A stretch of 64,000 nt of DNA from Diphasiastrum complanatum (Eukaryota > Streptophyta > Lycopodiopsida > Lycopodiales > Lycopodiaceae): positions 44,943,045 to 45,007,044 of the forward strand of contig CM055109.1 in NCBI GenBank assembly GCA_029204225.1. Reading direction: 5' to 3'. Shown piece after piece: positions 39,501-51,500 of this stretch. A model generated the notes under the pieces. The model was not told the DNA's origin and did not search any database. It saw only the letters and a program-made list of their open reading frames with translations. Position 1 is the first letter of the stretch. Every line of letters begins with the position of its first letter. Made by a program: the position numbers and the translations under genes.

Positions 39501-42500
39501 CACTATGGACACAAAGAAGCTCATAGATGAGTATTTTAGCAAGCTAGAAGTTTAGAAAAGCAAATCTAACCCTTTGTGTGAAGGAAGATGGTGAAGACAT
39601 CACCATTGTTGTTCTTTATGTTGATGATCTTATAATTACAGGCACTGATCAAGCAAAAATTGATGACCTCAAGGAAGGTCTCACCAAGGAATTCGAACAC
39701 TAATTGTGTTGTTCATCTAGTTAGCTTTTATCTTTTCTCTTATGAATTTGAATTGATAAAAAGATGTAGTTTTCTATATGAAGACCCTAACGATTTTGGT
39801 TGAGAAATCTATTCTAAAGACTAATGTGAACTTAGACCTTTCTATAAACCAGGCTAGGTCAGGTTTATTGGTTGATGTTTTTTGATAAAAGGCTACAGCC
39901 AGAATATAGTAACTTGAACATAATTCGCATACCTTATATTTCTTCTTTTATGGTTCCACAATTTTCCATGGGCATTAAAAAATCATCATTAAAAATATTT
40001 GTTGACAGTTTTCAAGTTTTTCACAAATCCTATTTTTGTTACAAGCAAATGTTTCATGGGATTCAAAAATTTATGAAATTCGATGGATAATTTTTTTAGT
40101 GCCCCTTTCCAAAGTTGATTGCAATTTGATTTTGTTTTTCAACTTAAAACCTCTATTAACTGTTTCATTTGAGCTTGGATTCTGAAGCTGTAAGAAAATT
40201 GCTCCCTCTAACATGATCTACAAGTTGGGAATAACATCGGTGCTAAATTCCACTTGTACAATGTTCATTTGTGGTTTTTAAAATTGCCACAAAAAGACAT
40301 TTCATTTTTATTGTGTATGTTTTCAGTCATCGTATTGACCTTGAGTTTTAAGTGGGTCTAGAGAGCAGAGCTCATTCGAAATTTTCTTTTAAAATTTTTC
40401 TTGCACCAATGTAGTTTAGATTTTCCTGCATAAGTGTTTAGGAGCTAACTATCTTCAGGATTCTCATGAGTCCATTTTAGAAGAGCTTAATGTGGCTATT
40501 GCTAGAGAACGGTATCTTTATGGGGTCTCAAGAGCTCAACAGCCAAGAAAATGTGAATAATGATTTGAAATATTTTCTTAGTCAGGCAAAATTTCCTGGA
40601 AAGCTAATTACATTCCGTACCTTATCATATCATTTTCTTTGGGAAGGTCTGCATTGCTCTACAAAGCTAAATGTACTAATTCATTATTGAGCAGTGTTAA
40701 CAATGATTCTCTAGCAATAGCTAATCAAAATAGTCAAAACATCAAGTTCTTGGTTCGGTTTTGGAATGTATCTTCATTAATTGCGATCGATGTTTCAAGC
40801 ACATTAACGGGGAAATACAAATACTATATTTTGAAATGAAAGTCAATTTTCATGAAGTCATGGTAGCAATAGTAGAACCCATGGTTTTCTTGGGTTCTAC
40901 TATCCATTGGTGCACTATACTTGTGATTGCTTGCAATTCTATGTGTAGAATGATCTATAATTGCTATTTTTGGATCCACATGTGTGAAATACGGTAGCTT
41001 GCTGGTTTTGTACGGACAGCAACAATACTTTATCATTTGATTCATGTTTGATCAAGTTCTATTAGAGTTTGCATCTCATTTTGTGTGTAGATGCTGATAT
41101 CTCTACATTGGTGACTTTGGTAGGATATTGTAACCCAAGATCTTTTTGTGGATTCGATCATAAATGATCTGAAATCCTTCACATGGTATCAAAGCTTGTG
41201 TTTCAGGTTATGAAGGAGGAAATCATATCTATCAATGAGTTGGTGAAGATATCAAGGCTAGAGCATGCTAGAGAGGATTCTACTCCAAAATCGAGTTTTT
41301 TGCTTTTGTAGATTGGATCTTTTGTAGATCAAAACCCTATAACAATTCCGATTTTTTATTTCACATACTAGATTTGGCCGATTTTTGGATCATTGGATCA
41401 GCCTAAGTGGTGGCTAATAGATTGCATATCAAATTTTCAGCATTTGCATGTAGATTTGGAATAGTCGATTTTTTGTGATTTTGTCAAAACCCTAATTTTG
41501 ATTGGATCTCTAGATAGTGAGGTTGCTAGACTTCATTTGAGTGTGTTTCAATCTTAGGAAGTGGCAAAAGTCATTGGATTGAGGATAGATCATAGGTTGA
41601 TCAAGATTCCATGATTCTATGTGTTGATTTGCTTGGTATAAGTGCTAGAAGAGAATTTTTGAGATGGTTTCAAATCTTTGTGATTTCTTTTGAAAACATT
41701 TTTTGCTATTCAAAAGAGTGCTTTGTGCATTAAAACAGGTTGAAAAAAAAGATCAGGTCATTGCTACATGGCAACCTCAATTGGAGTCATGTGCTTACCT
41801 CAAGTAACTCTTCATTGTGGAAAGTCAGGATGGAATCACTTCTTGAGATGAATAATGTTTTGGATATTGTTGTAGGTTTGGAGGAGAGACCAGCAACACA
41901 ACAAGATCAAGTGAGGTATGATAAGAGGGCCAAAAAGGCTCTACACATGATCAAGATGAATGTTACCATCGACACTTCAAGAGTATGCTATGTTCACAAA
42001 GGGCAAATTCAAGGGCAAAACCAAAAGTAAGTGGTCTAAAGGGCAAGATCAAGTGGATGCTTCTTCAAGTGGCCAAAACAAGGATAGATCAAAGCTCAAG
42101 TGCTTCTATTGTGGCATCAAAGGACACTTTGCAAGTGAGTGCTACAAGAAGAAGAGAGATCAAGGAGACAAGCAAGGTAATCTTACTCTCGATGAGGATG
42201 GTTTGGATGTTCAAGATGCAAATGATGTTGCTTTTGTGATGTCTTCATGTATGCTTGCTAATGATGGAGATCTAGAAAATTGGTGGATTGATAGTGGAGC
42301 AAGTTCACACATGACCTTTCACAAAGAGTACTTCACTTCTTTGTTGGCATATGGAGATGACAAGAGGGTGATCTACACGGCCAATAATGGTGAGTGTGCA
42401 ATCAAAGGGATTGGCACAATTCCTATTTCTCTCTCTACACATAGGAATGTTCATTTGGAGGATGTCTTGTTTATTCCATCTATTACCAAGAATTTGCTTA

Positions 42501-45500
42501 GTGTGAGTCAAATGCTAAGTAAAGGCCTCAAAGTTGAGTTTGATGGAGATGCTTGTATGATCAAAAGGATGTCTTGATTGGAAAAGGTAAAAGGCAAGGA
42601 AAGTTGTTCAAACTAGATTCTTGTGTTATTGCTAACACAGTTGGATGTGTTGCAAGAGAGCAAATACATATTCAAGAGGTTTGGCATAAAAGGATGGGAC
42701 ACCTCAACTTTAAGTCATTGGAGGTAATGGCTAGAAAGAAGGTTGTAATAGGTTTTCCAAGTTCCTTAAGTGGCATCAATCATGTTTGTGAGTCTTGTGC
42801 TTTGTCAAAGTCACATAGACTACCTTATACTAGATCTATATCTAGATCTACAAAGCCTTTCAACTTGTACATTCAGATATTCATGGATTTACTACAATTA
42901 GCAATAGTGGAGCTAAGATGTATGTAACATTCATTGATGATTTTAGTAGATTTTGTTGGATCTATTTACTAAAGAGCAAGGATGAAGTGTATGATGTCTT
43001 TATCAAGTTCAAGAATGCAAGGGAGAACCAATTTTCCACAAGGATCAAGTGCTTAAGGAGTGACAATGGTGGTGAGTACATATCTACCAAGTTGGCCTTT
43101 TGTGATGAGCATGGGATCAAGAGGGAGTATACAACATCAAGGACCCCACAACAAAATGGAGTGGCTGAAAGGAAGAATAGGACTTTATGTGAAAGTGCTA
43201 AAGCCATGAGGTTAAGTGCTAATCTTGACAAACCATTTTGGGATCAAGCTTTGTTGTGTGCCAATTTCTTGTGCAATAGGTGGCCGAGATGAAAGGACAC
43301 CTTTTGAGATACTATTCAAGAAGAGGCCGAGTGTGAACTTTCTAAAAACCTTTGGATGCACATGCTATGTCAACATTACTCTTGATGATAGGACCAAGGA
43401 GGATCCATCTTCAAGAAGAGGTATTTTTGTTGGATATAGTGAGGTGAGTAAAGCCTACAAGGTTTACATTCCTTCTACTAACAAAGTGATTGTTGGTAGA
43501 GATGTCATCTTTGATGAGGGAAACATTTCAAAAGTGTCTTCAAGCATGATTGATAAAGGTGTGGTTGGATCTAACATTCTTGATGTTGATGTAAAGGATC
43601 CTACTTTGGATGGTGATGATGATGGACCTTCATCAAGTCAAAAGCCAAGGAGAACATCAAGGGAAAGACAAGTACCTTCAAGGCTCACATATGATGCAAA
43701 GGGTAAGCAAGTAGTTTCTAGAAATTATGTTGCTTTCCTAACCTCTTTTGATGAACCTACAAGTGTAGATGAAGCAAGGAAAGAAGAGGAGTGGATCCAA
43801 GCAATGGATCTTGAGTATCAAGCTCTTATAAAGAGTGAAACATCTTTTGTATGCAAGTGGATGGATGTTATCTTGCTGTAAAATCAAGTAATGGATCTGG
43901 AAAACAAAGTTTGTTCAATGACTTTGATGGTCAAGTTGATGATCAAGAGGTTGATCTCAAAGGGCTTCAACAAGGCAAAAAGGAAGTTGGCAATTTGGAG
44001 CTAGTCAAGAGCATCAAAGGAAAGGTAATTGGCAAAGATGTTATGGATCTGTTTTTGCAGCTTATTGAAGACTCAAGTAAGGTCAAAGGAGTAGCAAGGA
44101 AGTATTGTTCAAGTCTATTTTACTTGTGCTATCTCATGTTTGAGCATTTTCATGTGGATGTGTGCAAATTGTCAAGATATGGTAAAACTAGCTACATTGT
44201 TGAGCATCATTTTGATGTTGGATTTGTACTAGCATTCTTGGCTAGTTTTGTTGATGGAAATGAAGCTATTGGAGGTTCATTATATCACTCATCCATGGCT
44301 AAGTTCTCAAGTGTTGAGCTACTTAGTGCCAATGGTTGGAGATTGTCAATTTTTGGTGAATTCATGGTCATTTTCTTGTGTCAAGTAGATTTTGAAGATG
44401 GACTAGTAAAACTTGTTTGGTTTATGGAGTCATGTGGTGCTGCTTTAGTATCATGGATGAACTCACTTACTCATGGATTTCCAAGGCTTGATGGTTTCTT
44501 GTGGCAAGATGGAGATGAAGGCTCATTCATGGAGTGCCATGATGGATACATGGCAACAAAGGACAAAGGAGGAGGAGACATGCAAGCAAAAGTGGATCAC
44601 TCACATTTATTGGTTGTTTGCTGTATTTTTCCAGAGAGTTCAAAGTTGGAAGCATGGTGGAATCACATGCTATTTGATTCTTCATGTACTAATTACTTCT
44701 TGACATGTAAAATTGATGTAAAAAATAGTGAAGCATCCCAAGTGGACACTATTCTCTATATCAATTATGGTTGTTTCTATTTTGTGCATTACATGATCAT
44801 TGAAAGGAGATCTATTCTTAGGAAGAAGATCATTCTTATGATGGATCAAAGTTCTATGGTCAAAACTATGCTAGGAGCAAGCATGTTGAGGTGCAACAAC
44901 ATTTTGTGAGAGAGCAAGTCATTGCAAAGGAGGTGGAGCTTCAACATGTGTCCTCAAGGGAATGTGTAGCTGATATCTTCACCAAAGCATTGGGTAAGGA
45001 CTTGTTCATGAAGCATAGGACATCACTTGGAGTGTTATCAAAGTCCATGCTAAAACTAGTTGAAGAGGGAGTGTGAAAGATTCAACTAGTTTGATCATAT
45101 TTGCTATATTTTCATATTTGGCAACACAACTCAGTCTTCTGAGCATTGACATACAAGGCAAAAACTTCTATCTTGCAAAATATGGCCTTTAGATGTTGAT
45201 GTCAAGTAGCTAACTGGGAAGTAACAAGATTTTGACACAAACAGACTTTCACTCTCTTGCTTTTTTCAAACAAAGTACAAAAGTGTGATTTTCACACAAA
45301 AAGAAGACAAAATCCAAAAAAGATGAATTCACAAGGACAAATTACTCTCTAATCTTGATGATTCATTTGGGACATGCACTCCTAATCAACATTTGAACTT
45401 GATAGAACAATTCAGCTTTCAAAACCCGAAAAACTTCGAGCTGACGCAAATTTTGAATCCTGGCTCAAAAAAGGTCAAACAATAGCCTCGAATCAGATGT

Positions 45501-48500
45501 AAATCATTTGCAATCATATCCAAAAATTTGTTGAGGCTCTATCCACAGTAGGACACCCTCCTCTAAGGAATCTCTATGCCAAATTTGAATTTGATTAGCC
45601 AAAAAATCAAGGTTTTATGAAGTTTCAACTCTCAACCCCTAAAAAATGCTCAAAAGTTGGAAAAGATCATTCTCTGCACATTTTTCTGGTTGACCTCTTC
45701 CTAGATAGTGTTTTAGGTTTAGAAAGGTGTCCCCAAAATCTGGTCCAATTATGTGGCCTGTAGACAAAGTTTTGAACATTTTTCTGTTGAAAAAAGTGGC
45801 CAAAACTTGGAAACCCTTATTTTTTGGCTGTTTTTGTGTGGTGCCAACTTTGTTGTCCTGTATTGATCTGAAGAGACGTGCTAACTAGCTCCTCTATCAG
45901 TGACTTATAGTAGCAATCCACCTCTAATCTTTCTTTACCGCAGATTCACCAAGAAGATTGAGAAAAAATGATTATTTTTTACATTCTCTCTAGAACGAGC
46001 TGTTCTCTCTCTAGAAGCAGCTCTCACTAGAACATGGCTGTTCTCTCTCTAGAACGTGGCTGTCGGTGTTTAGAATGAGCCTCTCAACGATAGGCACCCC
46101 CCTCTTTGAGTCCTACTTGCTTTTTCTGTCACCTGGCACATGGCATCCACTAGTGCACTTGGCATGCATGCTACCTGAGACCTGTGAATCTGAGTGACTC
46201 ATAGGGTACCACCCCCATGCCCTGCCATGGAACTGTGACCCACTTGGTCACCCTGGCTACTTTTTGGCTAGGATCTCAACATTCACAATTCACCACTTCT
46301 GTGCTAGCTTGCTAGGTGGTCTCACCAGGTCACTACTTGTGACACACCTGTCTCAACTTGGGCCAAATGACCACTTTGATCACTGGGCTTCGCCAATAGT
46401 TGGCCTCAGGCTCTCTGATAACTATTTGTGTCGAGGTCATATTATAGTCATATCAGAATGTGTCTCAACTTCAGCTAGGCCACAATCAAACTTATATTTT
46501 AAGATCATATGAGTGATGTACGACTTTTATCACATTAATCTGTTTTCCAACTTGCATATTCAAGATTCAGACTCAAATGTAATAAACTAGAAAGTGGATA
46601 TAGCAAACATTCATTGCCTAAATTTTGAGAAGGGGAAACTTCAAACAACCAATTTACCATGCACCAGCTACGAGTTCCACAGAGAAAGATAACTTATCTT
46701 TGTCTAATACTTGTCGATGTCAGTTTTCCTGTTGCACTAAGGTTGTATTAAAAATCTGCCAATTTGCTTTCCAGTCAAAATGGAGGCATAGAAACGTTTG
46801 ACGGTATCATGGCCCAAGCTCAAGCAATGGAACAAGCTCAAGACTATCTTGAAGCCATTAACTTGTACTTACACTTGGATGTCAGGCACACAGATGACAA
46901 CTCAAAACTTCATGAGGTTATCTACATCACCTAATACCCTGCTTTGAATCTTACAGAAATAATTTTTAGTGTTGAAACTTGATGCTACTATTGCTAACCT
47001 CAGTCTTGGACATAAGGACAGCAAAACGATCAAATTTAATCTCTTTCAGAATACCATAGGTTTATCGTTTTTAATAATGCTTTAAGTTTTGAATGTCATC
47101 ATTGGACAACTTCTGAGGATCATTCATATGTTAAAGACAACCGACTCTTTTACAGCTGGTTTTATATCTATTGAAATGATTTTCTAGAACATTCAATACT
47201 TGCTCCCCAGAGATCTTTCTAGAAAGGGAGATTTTGGAAATATCTAAAGACATGCCTGCAGTCAAATGCCATTAAATTGCTAGATAATAATCTGTGGAAA
47301 TTTGTTTGCATAGGCACACCAGGTTTGTATACATACTTCCACGGTCATCCTAGTTCTTGTTTCTTCACAAATCTCACTTTAGATGGTATATCTGCATGGT
47401 ATCTCATTAAATTTAGTGTAAGACACAATTCCATGTAGACATTTTTCTGTTTGTGTCCTATTCTAAGCAATCACATTCATTTGGGAGCCAAACGTGCATG
47501 AGAATAGAAATGGGAATTTTTTCTGTTGTCGATGAACAGCTGCTTGTAGAATTACAGAGACAAACTGGCTAAGATATTTTGCCAACTAAAATGACAAGCC
47601 ACTTCCTTGTGAGTGGGAGTTCTTCTTATCAGACCTGCTACTGGTATCTGTTTATGAGTGTAATATCTGTCATGCCAACAGCAGATTTTCTTTATAACAC
47701 CACTGCAATTTCACTGTAGTCTCTAAGTTTTTCTGCGGTCCCTGACCTATCAGACTCCCTTACCCGTGTCTGTAGATACAAATGTACAAAATGATGTTAT
47801 TAGTTCGAAGTAAATTTTAACAATTGAGGTGATGTGCATTGTGTTAAATGTTGACATTAATTGATTGAGAAGTCTCCATGGACTTTTCTGGATCAGAATA
47901 TACAATTTCCTTTTAGCATATATATAATTTTTTGCTTCTGAAGCTGAATCTGGTAAAGCATCTGCTTCAGAAGCAATTCATATTCATGCTTGTGTTTTTG
48001 CTTCTAGAAATTTAGAGATTCTAGAGGTGAGATTACTAAAGAGAAAGAGGTTTATTGTGCATTTAATGCAGTCAATTGACTTCAGACATGATGCAGAGAG
48101 TTATATATTTCCCTTTGGTAACATTTTTCTTTAACAGATTCTGAAGATTTTTCTCCTAGCTGCATGCTGATTACATCATGAATAGCGTTTACATTTCTAA
48201 GCAGAAGCCCTCAAAAAGCACTATATAATACTGGAATGCTTAAAATCTTCCTTTGCAACATTTTTTTTGCTATTATGACATGGATTTAGCCGCTGTTCCA
48301 GATAAATAGAAAGCAGTAGTCCGTTTTGTGACAAGAAGATCTCAGTTGATTAAGTGAATCTTGTGGCAGGTCTGGATGAAAGCTATCAACGTGGCAAAAC
48401 ATTATGCACACATACGGTTGCCTGAGGTTGTCCATGTGGTTGCAAAAAGATTTATTGCAGAAGGAATTTACGAAGAAGCTGCCAACCTATATGAAGACAT

Positions 48501-51500
48501 TAATGCGTCCAAGGAGGTTCTAACCTACACTACAAATTTGTTTCCAAAACAAATTTCTAGTTTCAGTATAGTATATTTATGACCAAAGTGTAGAAGCCAT
48601 ACTTACTCAAAGTTGTATCCAGATAATAGAGATGTGCATTAAGGCTGGCCAATGGGATAGGGCACGACAGGCTGCAGCCAAGGGAGACGTACAACAACAG
48701 CAGGTGCTCCCTAAATTTTCCTCTTTTTTTACCATTAGGTGGGCTGTGTAGAGATTTAGAATATAGAAGATGGCTATGTGCCAGTATTGAGATGGACTTT
48801 TCATGTAATGTTAATCCAAAGCTTAATCAAGTGATATGTGTGTTTCTTGCATCTGCAGCACGTAGATAAATTATTCAAGCAGCACTTGCTCAAAACACAA
48901 GATGCTGGCCAGCTGGTACAAACGGGATACATAGCAGAAGCTTTGGAACTATATGCTCAAGGAGGAGTTTGGGATAAGGTAAATTAATGATCAAGAATCC
49001 TTTAGTTCGATCTGGCTCCTTGTGACAACAAATCTTTCGTTGGTTTAGAGATTTAAGACAATGTACAAAATGTCTTAAGTTTCCCAAAGATTAACTATAT
49101 CCACCCTAGCTGATGCTAATACATTCATACTTCTCATTTAACCTCTCATTTAGGCTCTGTTACATCTTCTTAAAAAATTTCTCTGTAATAGGGTCCCTTC
49201 TTCTCTATGCAGTATCTCATCTCAAAGACATGATGTCTAGAAAAATTTGGAGAGAAATACTTTGAAGTTCTACTGTAAATTTTTAACACATTTTAATACC
49301 AAAACATATGGCATGAGGGCCAAAATTTAGCTATACCTTCTCTGATTAGTTAAAGGCTGCAACTACTCCAACATTGCCGAAAAAGTGTCAACATTCAACA
49401 TTTCTATCTGACAGCCTTCAGATGGAAGCAGATTGTTCATTATCAATTCTCTAGCCACGACTTTTTTTATTTTCTTTTGGCCAACATTGGGAAGTTTCTG
49501 AACATGCTCTCTCACCAAATTTCTAATGACATTCCGTGTTTGCATGCACTCTCCATCAACTACATCGTGTACACATGCTGAAAAGTGTACCAATGCCATA
49601 GGCTTGATATCAAAGTGCAGATGGCCTTAAAAGAGTGTAATAGTAAGTTGGAAAGTACTGTGAAAGATCTAATCCAGAAAGGGTAGCAAAATGTACTAAA
49701 AGCATGACCAAAAGTAGGACAAAGTATCTTCAAAAAACTGGTAATAGACATGTCAATGGACAACACACAAACCGAGCATGAAATTTTCCAAATATGGTCA
49801 AAAAACCAAATTGAAACAATGCTCCAAATGTATGAAAAAAGTTTTGCTTATGGACAACAATTCAATCTGATATATTTCTTGGTCAAAGTAGGCTAAGACG
49901 ACCTTGAAATATGATAAACTTATGGAGAAGTAATATGGAATGAAAATCAGCAAAATTGTACCATACATGTCTAGAGATAATATATATGCTGCAAATTGTG
50001 GATGAGCGATAGATCTTGCAATAGCAGATTCAAAAGCTGAGGTGTTGACCAAACTTAATTGCTCATTTTCTTTTTTCTCCCACACTTTTTGATATCCTAA
50101 TCAAAACTTGTAAATGGATGGCTGTTCCCCTATTGAAATTAATCCAAAATATATGATTGTCACGTAAAACATTCGAGTGACAAAACCCCTCAAATGTTGA
50201 AGCTTTATCTCCCTAACCTCTAGATATCCAAATAGAAATTGGTCACTTTGTGCCTTGCCATCTAGTAGCTTGTGGAGTCTAAAACTTAAAAGATTGTCAT
50301 ATTAAAATGATCAAATATGACTTCATAGGGTTTCGGAACTCCCTTCTTACTAGCAAATGAATGGATGAATTTGTAATATAATGTTGTAATCGGTGGAGCA
50401 AATTGGAGAAAACATTGATTAGGGCTGGCACCCTTTCTCTCTATCTTCAAAGTTGACCAGCAAGCTGATAAACACCTTCTAGGGATGGCTCCTAGCTGCA
50501 AAAGTATCAAAATCTGGTTCTTTTGCCAAAAGAAGTTCTCCTTACCCTTCCATGCTGTATTTTCTCGCAGGCTGCTATTGCTCTTTCTTATTTATTTTCA
50601 ACGAAGTTCAGTCAGCCAACAACCTTCCCAAATCACCTGTTTGCCTGCAAGTTTCGATTCTTGAAGCTCTGAGTATGTTTTTATTTTACACTGATCTTTC
50701 TTGGATTCTGGTCTATGTTTTAGGTCTCTTTTGCTGTCCACGACCTCCTACTGCAACCTGTGCAAATCCTATGCCTGACACAATGGTTGAATTTCTTATC
50801 CCGAGTTCGCTATAGTCGTCCCCACCATGATACCTCCGTCAAGTCCTTATCTCACTCCAAACTCTTCTTGAAGCTCTCCTTTTCTCCCATAAGTTCTTTT
50901 CCATCCCACAAGTTCCACATCCAGCCCACAATCCTAATGCTCTTTCTGTTTTTCCAGTATTTGCTTGATTGGAAGCTTTGATACCAACGTTGCTAGAAAT
51001 TTTTAAGCACATTAAAACCAGAACAGAAATGCATCAATATAATTTCAGCACAAGAGTCCATTGTTAGTGGCACACCCCTGCCAAAGGAAACTACTCCAAG
51101 TTCACAGTATTGTTTTTCAAACAGCATCTTAGTCCAAGCCTCATGCTGACAAGTGGTGATGGAACACCTGGCAGTACCTTTACACATAGACATGGCATAT
51201 AACAAAAGCTAAAATTGTCTTGCCTTGTTGCTATCTTGTTTCTACCTCACAGCACATGCAATTTAGCTTGTTGATCAGTTAATTAATTTCACAGAGAATC
51301 CGGGATCCAGAACCAGCATAAAGTTACAAGCTCACAAGTAAGACTTAAGTCATTCATGTGTACAGTACATTTTACAGCTTAATTTTTCTCAACTGGTGAT
51401 TCTTATTTATGTGAAGAAAGGATATATCATCTAAACAGTTTGGAACCTTCTGGAATCTAAAGATCTTGCCAAATAATATTAAAAGCTAGAAATCTCAGTA

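Larger units (their letters stand above)
37687..39705 (+). mobile_element. Copia element, 3'-truncated and internally scrambled
   Basis: It starts with an LTR (37687-38089) with ends TGTTGGA/TCCAACA and a primer-like GGTGGTATTAG. A Gag remnant follows (38532-39100), then jumbled RT pieces ending at YVDDLIITG (about 39620-39650). Protease, integrase, RNase H and 3' LTR are absent. Stops and frameshifts are frequent. Confidence 0.8.
40983..45076 (+). mobile_element. Element B: decayed Copia element with an accessory ORF in place of RT
   Basis: An LTR end at 41183 (CTTCACA) is followed by primer site TGGTATCAAAGC (41184). Then come a shortened Gag, zinc knuckle, protease, pre-integrase, integrase core, integrase C-terminal part and the first residues of RT. 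A 1-kb unrecognised ORF and the RNase H tail follow. Purine tract GAAGAGGGAG and TGTGAAAG (45072) mark the 3' LTR start, the same 3' junction text as element A. The LTR outer edges are not resolved, and I could not match a 5' and 3' LTR pair; 40983 is the nearest TGTGAA before the primer site. Confidence 0.8.
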
